Source: Amblyornis subalaris (Eukaryota; Chordata; Aves; Passeriformes; Ptilonorhynchidae). From it: a DNA stretch of 64,000 nt. The stretch lies in assembly GCA_018881555.1 (NCBI GenBank), contig JACAXG010000110.1, forward strand, positions 1,383,842 to 1,447,841. Reading direction: 5' to 3'. The notes under the pieces were generated by a model. The model was not told where the DNA came from, did no database searches, and saw nothing but the letters and a program-made list of their open reading frames with translations. Both the position numbers and the translations under genes were made by a program. The number at the start of each line of letters is the position of its first letter. Within the stretch, counting starts at the first letter, position 1. Below, piece after piece: positions 1-12,400 of this stretch.

Positions 1-120
1 TTTTTTTAACAAAGCCAAAACTGTAAAAGCAAAATAAATATCCAATACAATAAAATATTAGTTTGTTCTTATGTAGTAGTGATAGGATTGACTAAAATTT
101 TTGTACTTTGTCTTAAACAG

Positions 121-177
121 AATGTTGACTTTGAAAGCTCAGGGAAGAAGCAGCAGGGAGAAAAAAGTAACACAGTG
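121..177 (+). other. Candidate 57-nt upstream (leader) exon
   Basis: A pyrimidine-containing stretch ending ttaaacag precedes position 121, and a full-consensus donor gtaagt follows at 178-183. The 57-nt interval between is purine-rich (gggaagaagcagcaggg), as exons with splicing enhancers often are. It could be a 5' untranslated exon of ERBIN, whose leader is known to be split by a long intron in vertebrates, or an exon of a neighbouring gene. Spliced to the first ERBIN coding exon at 14146, the ATG at 122-124 opens a 20-codon upstream ORF that stops at 14150-14152. The frame in line with the ERBIN start has no stop in this exon either, so an N-terminal extension is formally possible if more exons lie upstream. 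Transcription is not proven by the sequence. Confidence 0.45.
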
Positions 178-2639
178 GTAAGTACATTATTTTACTTTTC
201 TCTGGATCAAGTGCACAGTCTATTAAAATAGAACTCTTCTTATTTATTTGCCTTCAAAGCACTTGAATTTTATTCTGCATCATCTCTCATTACTTTGAAG
301 GCATTTTTTTTTAGTTCTGAGTATCTGTTGAAGACCCAAGTAAATGATATCTATTTACATGTATTTGTGTGCATATACAGAAAGGGAAGTATATGGACAA
401 GGGAAATAATTCTGTTTTAAAGCTTAGTGTCCATTATTAAGTGTCTTTGGCTGAGAACTTTAGAATATTGGTTTTGTTAAAGTTTTTTTTTTGTTCTAAA
501 AAATGATAAGCATTTTTTTAAAATTTGGATAAAAGGTGCTTGAAAAAAGCACCAACACTGTTGTTGGGCCTCCTACTGTCCTTTCTGGTTAGCTGCCCTA
601 AAGCCTAGGCATACATCACATCATGTAATTTCTCTCTTAACTGGTGTGTTAACGTTTTTTAGCTAGAGAGCATATACAAGAACATGAAAAGTATTAACAA
701 CACAAAATTCAGTTTCCTTTCAAAGCTCTATGGAAAAGCAACACATGTTCAGAATCTGCTTTTTTCTCTAACAAACGATGCCAGTGCAGATGGCGCAAAG
801 TTGCTTTTTCCTCATATTGTAAGGGTTTGTAGAGGCAAGTATTTTTCATGAATAAAAAAGACTATCCAATAGAATATTTTGTCATCAGAACTTCTATATG
901 AATTCCTCCAGAGGAATTCTTACTGCTAGTCCCCCTCCTGCCCCAGGGAAAAAAAAAAAGCAACATATGACAGCAGCTTCCATCTGCTCTGATTTTATTA
1001 ATAGTGCTGCTCAGATTGTGGAAATGCTAATAAATATTGACTCTTCAATGACTGTAATTTTGAGACTATAAAATAGCAGTTTAAAGGATACAAAATCTTC
1101 TGTGTATTTTATCTGGCATTTCTATAAACAGCATATGCTTAAGTAGATAGAAGCATGTGCACATGCTTGTGTTTTCCAACCTTTTGTGTAGCCTACAACT
1201 CTGTAGGCTTTGTGTGCTTTGGCATTCTCCGCTGAGCTAGAAATCCGTGCTGTTGCTGCACTGCCTCAGCTGTGCTTGCTGCACCATGAGGTTTGTTGCT
1301 TCCTATGGGCAGATGACTAGCAATGCCTCTTCCCTTCACTTCCTCTGTGCTGGTTTATCTCTTTTGACTGTTGGTATAACTAGAGGAATTAAGACAGTAT
1401 CTCTTCCTTTCTGCTTGAATAGATGTTGACGGTATGCGATACACAGTATTTTTTCATACAGTAGATCCAGATGTAATCCCTCAAAGGATTAAATCCAAAG
1501 CATAAGCTCTTTAATATGGTTTTTTTACCTCTTCCAGAAGCTTACCATCTTTTAGTCTAGTTGCTCTGTGTATTTCATTTTCGTTGTTTTCTTTGTATAG
1601 AAAGTTAGGAGCTTGTTTCCGTGGATCTATTTCACAGTAGCAATTAAAGAAAATGAGCTTATTTAATGTAGAAATTAGTGGATTCGAAAAGCAAAGCGTT
1701 CTGAAGTAGCTTGGTTCTAGTTAGCTGTACCAAATGGCTATGATTACTAGGTATACAGTAGCTGTGATTATTTCTACTGCGTATTTTACAGAAAGATGTG
1801 GTGGGTAGTGGGGGATGGAGTACATTTCACTATACTGTTGGGATAAATATTTCATATTCCTGGTTATGTATTAAGTTGAAAATGAGAAACATTAAATCCA
1901 AACTGTATCATTTCCGTGATGTAAAGGAATTCTTTAGCCATCTGAAAACATCAGTGTTGAAATACTGAAATATCAATGTCATGGCTTTTAAAAAAGCTTG
2001 GGATTTTGTTTATTCTATGAAGGTTGGTTGGACTCCTGCAATTTCCTTTAGACTTCAGTTTGCCATAGTAAAAAGTCATTGCATTTATATGGTGCTCTTT
2101 CTTTTTAATCTGAGGAAGAGAAGTAGATGAGACTCAAACACAGTAGTTTTAAAACTTAATTTATTCCTCCCTCTCAAGGTTTTCTTAGAAACACGGCAAA
2201 TACACACCCAAAGAATATGCAATCAAGTCAAACATCAGAAATGAAGCTCAGATTTAATGCTAATCTCAGCAGCATTGTTAATGGTATTCAATTAGAAACC
2301 ATTCTTCAGAGAAAATGTTATACTGGCACTTGGATAGATTTACTGTCCAGATGGAAGTTATTTTCTAGGGCTGTCTTAGAAAAAGAGCAAAAGAAAATGT
2401 GTGAGAATATACTCGTAACTACCTGAGCTGCAATTTTGTTGTGAAAGTGTGTGTGTGTTGCTGTGTATGTTATGTAGCATTAATATGAAAAGTCAATATA
2501 AATATTAAAAAAGTAAAAATTACAATTGCTTGGTTATCCCAACATTTTAAAACTTAATTTTTTTCCTGTAAACTTAATCTGTAATTTTTCTCTCTCTCTT
2601 TTTTTTTGGTAAGGATATTGGTGTAATAGATCTTGCCAT

Positions 2640-5060
2640 AAATTCACAGAATGATAGAAGAATTATAGGTACAGGAGACCTCTGGAGATCATCTCATCCA
2701 AACCCCTGCTAAGAGAGGGTCTTAGTGCAGAGTAGGTGACACAGGAACATGTCCAGCTGGGTTTTGAATGTCTCCAGAGAGGGAGACTCCATGACCTCCC
2801 TGGGAAGCCTATTCCAGTGCTCAGCCATCCTCAACATAAAGAAGTTCTTTCTCATATTGAGGTGGAATTTCGTGTGTTTTAGACTATTGTTTCTCATCCA
2901 GTCTCTGGACAACACTGAAAAGTCTGGCACCATTGTCTTGGCACCTGCCTTTGAGATATGAGCATTGATGATACTTGAGATATGCACTGATGACATCCCC
3001 TCTCAGTCTTCTCTTTTCTAGACTAAACAGGCCCAGCTCCTGCAATCTGTCCTCCTAAGCGAGGCTCCAGACCCCTCATCATCTTTGTCACCCTTTGCTG
3101 CACCCTCTCCAGTAGCTCCTTGTCTTTCATGTACTGAGGAGCCCAGAACTGGACACAGCACTCCAGATGTGGCCTCACCAGGGCTGAGTAGAGGAGGAGG
3201 ATCAGCTCCCTCTACCTGCTGGCCACACTCTTCTTGATGCACCCCAGGATCCCACTGGCCCTCCTGGCCACGAGGACACACTGCTGGCTTATTGTCAGCT
3301 TGTGATCCACCAAGAGTCCCAGGTGCTTCTCAGCAGAGCTGCTCTTCAGTAGGGCAGCCCCAGCCTGTGCTGGTACTTGGGGTTATTCCTCCCCTGGTGC
3401 AGGACCCTGCGCTTGCCCTTGTTGAACCTCGTTAGGGTTCTCTCCACCCAGCTCTCCAGCCTACCAAGGTCCAGCTGAAAGGCAGCAGAGCCTTCAAGGG
3501 TATCAGCCACTCCCCCAGACTTGCTGGGGGTACATTGTATCCCTTCATCCAGGTCATTGATAAATACCTTGAGTGAGTCTGGACCCAGTATTGATCCCTG
3601 GGGAACACCGCTGACTACAGGCCTCCAACTGGATTCCACTCCTCTGATCATGACCCTCCGAGCTCTGCCATTCAGCCAGTCCTTGATCCACTTCACTGTT
3701 CATTCATCTAACCCACATTTCCTGAGCTCACTTGTGAGGGTGTTATGGGAGACAGCATCAAAAGCCTTGCTGAAGTCGAGGCGGACAACATCCGCTGCTC
3801 TCCCCTTGTCGACCCATCCTGCCATGCCATCACAGAAGGCTGTCAGATTGGTCAGCATGATTTCCCCCGAGGAATCCATGCCAGTTGCTTCTGATGACCT
3901 TCTTTTCTTCTACACACTTCGTGATGAATGATCTGTTCCATCATCTTTCCAGGGATAGAGGTAAGGCTGACTGGCTGGTAGTTTCCAGGGTCCTTAATGC
4001 TCTTTTTGAAAATTGACTGAGAATTGAGTAACATTGACTTTCCTTCAGTCATCGGGCACCTCTCCGTGATTTTTCAAAAATGATGGAGAGTGGTTTAGCA
4101 GCATCATCTACTAGCTCCCTCAGCACCTGTGTGTACATCCTGTCAAGGCCCGTTCATGGATATTAAGCCTGTCTAGTCAAATCCTCAACAACCAGGGGAA
4201 AGTATTCTTTTCTCCAGCCTTCCTCTCTTAGTCCCAAGATGTGTTTCTTGAGGGCCAGCCTCAGCAGTGAAGACTGAAGCAAAGAAGGCATTCAGTAATT
4301 CCGCCTTCTGTCTTCCATCACCAGAACATCCGTCTGACTCATCGGTGGCCCCACATTTTCCCTGGTATTCCTTTTGCTGATGATGTACTTGTAGAAGCCC
4401 TATGTATTGTCCTTGATACTTCTTTATGGACTTGGCTCGAAGTGGGTCTTGGCCTTCCTTGTCGCATCCCTGCATTCTGTGAAGATGTTCCTGTCATCCT
4501 TCCATGTGGCCTGTCTCTTTTTCCACATTCCATAAATTTCTTTCTTTTGTTTGAGATCTGTTAGAAACTCCCTGCACATCCATAAAGGTCTGTTGCCCCC
4601 TTTGCTTAATTTCTGGTTCGTGGGAATGCACTTGTCTTGAGCTTGGAGGAGATGATGCTTGAATATTGACCAAGTTTCTTGGACCCTGTTCTTTTCTAGA
4701 GCCTTCACCCATGAGATTCCTCTAAATAGGTCTTTGAAGAGGCTGGAGTTAGCTCTCTGGAAGTTTAAGGTTCTAGTCCTGCTTACTGCTTTGCTTCCTC
4801 TACACAGGATCTTGAGTTCCAGCATTCCATGGTTGCTACAGCCAAGGCTGCCCCCAACCTTCACATCTTCAGTCCTTCTTGGCTTGTTAGTACAAGGTCC
4901 AGAAACACACCTTTCCTTGTTGGCTCTTTTGCCACTTATGTCAAAAAGTTACTTTCAGTGATCTGCAGGAACTTCTTGGACTGTGTGCTAGGTCATGTTG
5001 TCTCTCCATGGAATACTAGGGTGATTGAATTACAGATCTATACTCCCATATACCTCTGAC
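2640..5060 (-). mobile_element. CR1 LINE, 5'-truncated, antisense to ERBIN, decayed
   Basis: CR1 is the dominant non-LTR retrotransposon of birds and reptiles. Read on the minus strand, the copy runs from the end of the ORF2 endonuclease (about 4830) through the inter-domain region (4424-4864, including ETWSIFKHHLLQAQDKCIP) and the reverse transcriptase (3346-3696, with SSWRPVVSGVPQGSILGP and FINDLDEG) to the ORF2 C-terminus (2709-2996, with HWNRLPREVMESPSLETFK). The 3' end near 2640-2700 shows the typical CR1 finish, with degenerate repeats of the gaat/atag type. Frameshifts and stops split the frame into at least five pieces. The endonuclease SDH motif reads SNH, and the reverse-transcriptase catalytic box is missing. 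The 5' edge is fuzzy (5030-5065). It is a dead copy; the subfamily was not determined. Confidence 0.95.
3346..3696 (-). pseudogene. CR1 ORF2 reverse-transcriptase fragment, catalytic box deleted
   Basis: This is the largest readable piece of the CR1 reverse transcriptase palm. The motif GVPQGSILGP (RT motif 3/4 region) and FINDLDEGI are intact, and LESWVERTLTRFNKGKRRVLH matches the downstream part. Between them the usual SKFADDTKLGG stretch has collapsed to SKSGG around 3518-3521, an in-frame loss of about seven codons that removes the two catalytic aspartates. Neighbouring segments of the same ORF2 lie in other frames, so this is a broken gene and not a functional protein. Confidence 0.9.
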
Positions 5061-8056
5061 TTACTGATATCTTGGTCTAGGCTTCTAAGGATGTTGAATG
5101 TTACTGCATTTCCGTTAAAGGCTTCACTTAAAATAGAATATTTTATATTCTGTGGGTTATTTGCCAGAGATTTTTTTCTTCTCAGTTTAAAAATAATAAT
5201 TTCATTCCATTTTGACAAAGTCATTCTGGTTTTGTCATTGTTGAGCTTTTGCCATGCTAAGGCCAAGTACTGACTGCTTTTTTGCAGAAAATAGAAATAA
5301 TTATTCTAAAGAGTTCTTTTGATATGCCTAGGGTAGGTTTTACTTGTTAACATTAGGTCTTGAGTTTTGTTTTAGCATAAGCAGTTTAGATAAATTTTTC
5401 AGCTAAAAAACCGCTGTTACAACACCTTTCTAGTTAAGAGATTTTCTAGTTTCAGTAAAATAGGCAAATGCTGTTGTTGAACTAAGAAAATGTTATTGAT
5501 ACAGGTGACACCCCTGCAGCTGCAACAAGTGAAGAGGTTTTATAATACAGTTTGATGAGAAGCTTCACATTCTAATTGTGTAAAGGATTTCTGATTATTT
5601 TAAAGCAAAACAAAACAGAAACAGTAAATTGAAATCTGGTTAGAATTTACTTATAGAATGCAAGAAAGAGATAATTTAAGGAAATGTCTCCAAAAGTCAT
5701 ACCTGACATTGCTTTTCTGGGAGTTAACTGAAATTATCTTGCTGACCTGGCCCTTGGACCTTGGAGGTGGGTGGATGTTTTTGCGGTTTTTTTTGTTTGA
5801 TATACAGAGGCTTTGAGAACTTGCAGAGTAGTTAACCCCAAGAGAAACTTTGAGCTTGATATGTTGGCAAGCTAGAAGTAGAGAATGGCTGGTTCTGGTT
5901 ATATTCTGGAGTGCTGGATTAGTAGAAACCCGCTGAATTTTGCCCTCTTTGTTCCTTTAGCTTTCTCATAAAAATTTAGCAAACATCCTTAATATTTTTT
6001 CATTTAACAATTGGCTATTCACTGTATTTACTAACATGTTCTTCCTCCTGTTGTTACCATTCACTATTGTTGTTCTGAGAGTAATGCTTTTATTTCTTTT
6101 TCTCTGAATGCTGTCTGTGAGCAAGCACAGTGTGTTTTTTGGTGTTCCTTGCCTGCATGAGGACACGCAGCCGTGGATGCAGTTGAGCATTGTTTTTATG
6201 CCAGAAGCAGGGAGGCTTGGACTACAGCTTCATATTAAAATGGTGGTTCCAAAGTCCATTTTGTTTCCAGCCATTTGTTCTCTCTCCAGAGTGCAGTACT
6301 TTGGTTCATTTGTTTGTACTGACATGTTTGCCAGTCTCATTCAGTGAAATGAATGACGGAACCAGTCCAGTTTGGGGATTTTTTTTGTCTAGAAGAGATA
6401 TGGAGAAATAGCTTGGGAAGAAGAGGTGAAAATACCTTAATACCTTGGTGGCACCAAATAAGGCTTCACCACCTCAACGAGAGAATGCCGGTGCTACTTC
6501 CAGAGAGACAGTTTGTTCACAATGCAGGCTGTCTTTGCGTGTTTCAGGTCCTTGTCAGTGACCATCGGGTTTGAGCCATCCTTTCCTTTCCCAAAAATGA
6601 CGAGAAAAAGGATTGCAAAGAGACACACTTTCAAGCTAGGGTTTGCAAAATGGGGGTTGCAGTTTGTTAGCTTAAGACTTTACCTTTCCTGTCCAAGAGG
6701 ACTGGATTGATTGACAGGGGAAGACTGTACCAAGCCTTAGTGCCACCCACCCGCTCCCCTGTTTTTTTCCCCCTATGATTTGCTGGTGAGCAAGAGGTGC
6801 AAGGTACTTTCTGAGTTTAAAGGGTGAGTAATTCTGTGCTCGGTTTGCTGTAAAAACCCTAGGATGTTTTGTGTTTCTTCTAAAAGTACTAAGTTGTTTA
6901 CATTTTTCCCAAATTCTTGAGGATTAGTGCTGTTGTTTACTGGAAGACATTCATGTAAATTGTGCTGTTACTTTTCACAATATAGCATCTCTCGTCCACA
7001 AACCAAAAAGCCTGTGTTTTGGACTCTTCTCTGGTGTTTGTTGCTGCTTTAGGCAGAGAAAAACCCATATGGGTTTTTCTTCAGAATTCTTTGTTTCGAC
7101 ACAAATATGTTGGGATTTCTGTCAGTTCGCCAATTAAGCCTTTTTGTATTTGTCAGGCAGCATGTTAGATTACATACTCCCCAACACAATATTTCCCTTT
7201 CCTGTGTTTACATGTGCTCAGTTCTGTAATTCTGAACTAGCTGGTAGGTAGTGGGGTGGACTAAAAAGAGCCTCACTGTATTTTTTGTGCCTAGTTCGTC
7301 TTGCCTAAATGTCTGATAGTTGGTTTCGTTTTCAACAGCTGCTGATGTAACACCCTTTTAAGAGGCCTGGGAGGGGGAAGTGGTGCTTTTTTCAGCTTTG
7401 AGCATGAGCAATCACATCCTGTTAGCATCAGACAGGAAATCTAAGTGACTAATGATACGGTGAAAACTATTGCTTTCAGAACAAATTAACAGAGCTTGGG
7501 AACAAAATTACTCTGGTCCTGAAGTCTGCTTGTGGTTAAACTGAGAATGTCCCGTGGGGTTCTGGCAGTTCTGCAGATGGTGTTGGACTGCTAGGTGCTT
7601 GGGTGATGGGAGTGTGCTGGGAATCATCAGCCTGATGCTTTACTGAATGATGCTAGTCTCTTCTGGATTAAAATTTAGTGTGTATCCAAGCTTGCTGTTG
7701 ATCTTATTTTTTTGCGTTGGTCTTCAAACCAATGCGTGTCTTTCCTGCTTCACTGATTTTACTCTATTCACTTTCACTCTTTATAGTATGTATTTGGTGT
7801 AGGTGGCAAGGATTTAGTAGTTGAGGTATGATGTCCCACCCTTATGGGGAGAGGAGCACCCAAGATTCACAGATGCTTGTCAAAAGGAATGACTAAAATT
7901 AGAGAGTCCACAAAAGCTTATGAAGTTTTGTTAGTTAATTACACATGGCATGGAAATTGGTATGTTAGTCCCTGACCTCCTAGTGTAAATACACAGTAGC
8001 AGGTTTATGGATAAAGGGGTATGGTGAAAAGGAGACAAAGAGAGACGAATTAAAGA

Positions 8057-8078
8057 TGGAGAGAGAGAGAGAGAGAGG
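8057..8078. repeat. (GA)n microsatellite
   Basis: About eleven GA units run in a row in a purine-rich stretch, followed by ggaagggagaaagag. The tract is simple sequence, likely length-polymorphic. Confidence 0.9.
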
Positions 8079-8489
8079 AAGGGAGAAAGAGATATCACCA
8101 GTCCTGGCTCCAGCATTGATGCAGCTGGTGGCATGTCCAGGGTCTGGGGGCATGCCTGCACCAGGGCTTGGATCAGGATGCCTTCTTAATAGATAAGCTT
8201 TCCCTGCCCTGGAAGAATGTTCTGCACTTTCTGTGCAAGTTAGTTGTCATGCATACTCTGTTCTTTCAGTTATTTCTGGAAATGGATCAGGGGGCTTTAG
8301 GGGTCTTTGGTGATCTTTCTCCACCCCTCTTGTCCCCCCACCCCATCCATGCCCGCTTCTCCACCTCATTTCTGTGTTTGTGCTGGACTGAGTTGTGCTT
8401 ATCTCCAGGAGCTAGATCAAAGACATTTGTCCCAGAAAAGTGCTGTCCTACCTCTTTATAGCCCCTTGTCCAGTCACATCTTGTTCTTT

Positions 8490-9420
8490 CTCACAGCGTG
8501 TTATTGCCAACAGTCCTCGGCTGTTACTGCCAACAGTCCTTGGTTGGTGCCACAGCTGCCCTGCTGGTGGTGTTTGAGAAAAACACAGTAGCCCTTATCT
8601 TCTGGGATTCTGCAGGGCAGCTGCAGGTGTGACTCCACCACATGCAGAAAATGCCTGAAACTGGCCCCATGCTGGATGGAACTAATTCCAGCTGTTTCCA
8701 AGATGGACTGACTACTGGCCAAAGCTGAGTCAGTCAGCAGTCTTGGTGGTGCCTCTGTGATAACATGTTCAAGTAAGCGTTGAAAACAACTGTACAACAG
8801 GTGGGAGAGAAAAGTGAGGATATGTGACTTACAACCCTGCAGACACCAAAGCCAGTGAAGAAGGAGGGGGAGAAGGTGCTCCAGGCACCAGAGTAGAGAT
8901 TCCCCTGCAGACTGTTGTCCAAGGTGGAGCAGATATCCATCTGAAGCCTGTGGAGAACCCCGTGCCAGAGAGGTGGATGCCTCTGGGAGAGCTGTGACCC
9001 TGTGGGAAGCCTGTGCTGGAGCAGGCCTTTGGGAGGATGTGTAGCCCCATGGAAAGAGAAGCCCAAAGTAAAGCAGGTTTTTTGGCAGGACTTGTGACCC
9101 CATGGGACACCTACACTGGAGCAGCCTGTGCCTGAAGGACTGCACCCTGTTGACCCATGCTGGAGCAGTTCATGAAGAACTGCAGCCCTTGACTTGGGAG
9201 AAGTTCATGGGGGACTGTCTACTGTGGGAGAAATTCCACACTCGAGCAGAGGAAAAATGAGAGGAGGAAGGAACGGCAGGCACAATATGTGGTGAACTGA
9301 CTGCAGTCCCCATTCCCTGTCCCTCTGTGCTGCTGGGGGCGAGACTTGGTGGTCACCTGACAGCCAGTCAAGGTCAGCTTACCACAAAGATAGAGTCCAC
9401 TGTTGTTACAGCAGATCTGC
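8490..9420 (+). mobile_element. Degenerate repeat element with iterated 'ctggagcag' units, family not assigned
   Basis: This block is more GC-rich than its surroundings. From about 8870 to 9260 it is built from imperfect iterations of a unit roughly 40-60 nt long containing variants of 'gtggag...cccatg...ctggagcag', ending with a gaggaggaaggaacggcag stretch and 'gaactgactgcagtccccattccc'. I recognise this layout as a dispersed repeat seen in many bird genomes, often linked to LTR-retroelement debris, but cannot name the family. The left part (8500-8545) has a 23-bp unit present twice. Between about 8545 and 8710 the plus strand has a frame interrupted by a single stop, which may be a coding remnant of the element. 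Boundaries are approximate. Confidence 0.6.
8500..8545. repeat. 23-bp direct tandem repeat, two copies
   Basis: gttattgccaacagtcctcg at 8500 is repeated as gttactgccaacagtccttg at 8523 with about three mismatches over 23 bp. It sits at the left edge of the degenerate repeat element and is probably part of it. Confidence 0.8.
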
Positions 9421-12400
9421 TAGTAGTATAGTATTTGGTTTGCCACAGTAATTTTTTTTCTGGATTAATTAACTTCTTGATTAGTTACACAGTGTTCTCT
9501 ACTTGTTACATCACTGTTTTTCAGCAAGTGTCAACCACTGCTTGTTACAGTGTTGGGCTGACACCTGTAGTAAAACTGGAGGCTGGTAATAGATTTTGTC
9601 TGCTGTTTGATCAGTCAGGAAGGGGAAATTGTATCTGGAAGTACAGAAGCTGCAATTTCAAAATGGAGGAATTGCTGGTTTGTTTTTTTTTTTTTCTATT
9701 GGCTATTGAGAACAGGTGCCCTAATACCTCTTGATCAATTTGGCCTTACTTACCAATTCTGAAACTTCGAAGTGCTCCAAGTCATTCATGGACTCACGTG
9801 GGATAGGCCTTATGAACTGGTATCTACCTATCTAGTTGTGTGGGTACAAGGCAGGGAAAAAAAAGTGTCTTTCACATAGGTTATATTTAGTAAATTGTAT
9901 AGAGTTTCACACCAAAACATCTTACAGTTGTAAATTCTTATCTCTCTCTTTTTAATCATACTACTTAAGCACTACTGTTACACCATAGTTGCATATTAAA
10001 TTGAGACCTCATAAAATAATCCGCTACTTTTAAACCCCTAGAGAAAAACCTGGCTGAGTAATCCTTGCTAGCTTCACGATATAGGCAGGTGAATAGCTTG
10101 TTCCATTTGAAGTAGTTACTGTGGAATCTGTTTTCTATTACTGTCACAGTTGAAGTATATGAATGAGTAAAGACTGCATACTTCACTGAAATGCACATAG
10201 TTTAAACTACCGATTTTTGAGTTTTCTACAGATGCTACAGCGTCTCTGATCCTTAGGTGTGATCTTCAAATAAGCTTGGAAGAGAAGGTGTGCAATAAAT
10301 GCTAAAAATGATTTGTGGAGTAAAAAAAAAAATCAGAAATCTGGTAGTTTATAATAGTAAACATATCTATTTTAATTAGGTACTTTTTTAAAGCTGTATT
10401 TTTTGGTGTGGTAGAGTAAGTCTTCTCAAGCAAAATAAAGCTATTTCTCCTTAATGCCTTCCAACTTTTGGGATTTTAATGGTAACAAAGAAAAGCTTCT
10501 TTCTTTGTGATGCTTTTTTCCCTTCCTATTCCTTCAAGAAGTAAAACAACAAAACCAAAAACAAACACAAGAATTGTATGAAGATCCTAATTTTCCTATT
10601 GGCTGTGAACACTGAACCTCAGGTAAACTTGTGTCAAGGCTCTAATGGTTTAGGGAACAAGAGAGTTTTGTTTGTGTTTCGGGTTTTTTTTTTTTTCCTT
10701 CTTTTGAGTTCTTTATTAGATCTGCATCATAAAAAATTGGAGTGTTAAGTGGTGGAGAAAAATAAACCACCACAATGTCCTAGGTCTGCAAAATAATTTT
10801 ATGTTGTTGGATTTGGTGCTTCAGGTGGTCTGATGTTGTGGTATTTTAGGAAATGAAGATTTTTTTGCCTGCTGGACTGTTTTACAGGCAGGAAAAAATG
10901 CTATACTTTATTTTTTCTACTTTCTATGTATTTACCCAAACTAAACATGTAGAGGTTCATGTTTGGAGCAATATAAGAAAAGCACATGTTCTGTGTGAAG
11001 TCATGCTTTCCTGTCTTCAGTAGTTCTAACAGTGGATTCTCTTCTGTATTTCCTGATTCCTTTCATCCATTACAATTTTTCTGCTCGTGTATCTGGCCAC
11101 AAGATGGGTAGACAGAGACAGATAAGGAGTGGGGTGTTTGTCTGACTGTTGGTTTATAAAACGTATACTGTAGAGGAGTGGCAGTATGGAATGCTTCCTG
11201 CCACTATTCTGACACAGCCATTTCCTAGTATTGGCAGCCATCTCTGTTGTATAACATGCATGTTAAACAGTTCTTCCTGTAAGTGTAGAAGTGAAATTTG
11301 AATAAACGTAAACCAACTGTGAACTAAATCACATTGCATGGTTTCCTGCTTTTACATAAATGCAGCTTTCTTGGTTCATTCTGGTTTTTGAAGAATTACA
11401 ATTACATATATGCCTAGGTCGGTCAAACCAGTGCTTTGGAGGAATGGTTGTTTATTTGATACTTAAATATGAGTTCGGAGTGTTGTGGCTTCAGATGTGA
11501 GTTGTGAGTTTAGGTACTTTAAGGGACATGGTGACTGAAGGAGATATGACCCGACACTGTGATATTGTACAGGCACGTGTTTACTAATCTGTTTACAGTG
11601 CTATGAATGCATGTGATCTTTTAAAAAATCCTTCCTCCCCCACCCCTTCCAAAAGCTCAAGATCTCGCTTACAAGATAAAGGAATAAGTTAGGAAAACGA
11701 GGTATGTGTATGTTTTGCACTGTTAGGCCTTACGAATTTTGTTGCTTCAGAAACTCTTGAGACATGGACAGGTAGGACTCTGTGTGAAGAGAACAGCCAC
11801 TGAAGAAATGGGGGCAAACAGTGTCATGTATGCTCATTTTGAGGGATTTGAATGAAAGGTACTATCTTATTTTGTTATTTATATGAAGCATGTAGTAAAC
11901 TTCTTAATATTCTGCTTTCAAAACATCATTTTCAGAAGCTGAAATAACCAGACAAGGTGAACTTGCAGCTGGTGTGATACAGGCATGCTGACAGACTTCT
12001 GGTAATCACTTCAATCACTTCACATGTACAATTTCTGCTTCCAGTGCATCTTTCCATGACATATGTTCTTCTGTTTATACTCCTGCTTAAAGAGACTGGT
12101 GTTGACACTTCTTTCAAAAGCGTTGTGTTTTTCCACAGCATTGCCATTCTCTGAACTAATAGCGAAGTGAGACAATATTTCTTCTTTCTTAAAGGTGTTT
12201 TGTTGGCCAGAGAATTCAGCTTGTGTTTTTATGTGTGGCATTGGAGGCTTGGAGAAGACGTGGGTAGCTTTGACCCAGTGAACACATCAGTTTCCATAGC
12301 ATCTTTGGCATCTGTCTGGGGGTGGCTGGAGGATGTCATGCTTGAGCCTGTTCCTGTGAGAGAGGCAGGAGGAGGTTATGCTGTCTGTTTTGCTGACTTT

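Noticed and set aside
2709..4864. Several minus-strand frames as separate genes
   Set aside because: All align as successive pieces of one CR1 ORF2 in different frames.
8501..9145. 214-codon minus-strand open frame
   Set aside because: It is an open frame through the iterated repeat element, Leu/Ser-rich, with no recognisable domain; the unit repeats explain its length.
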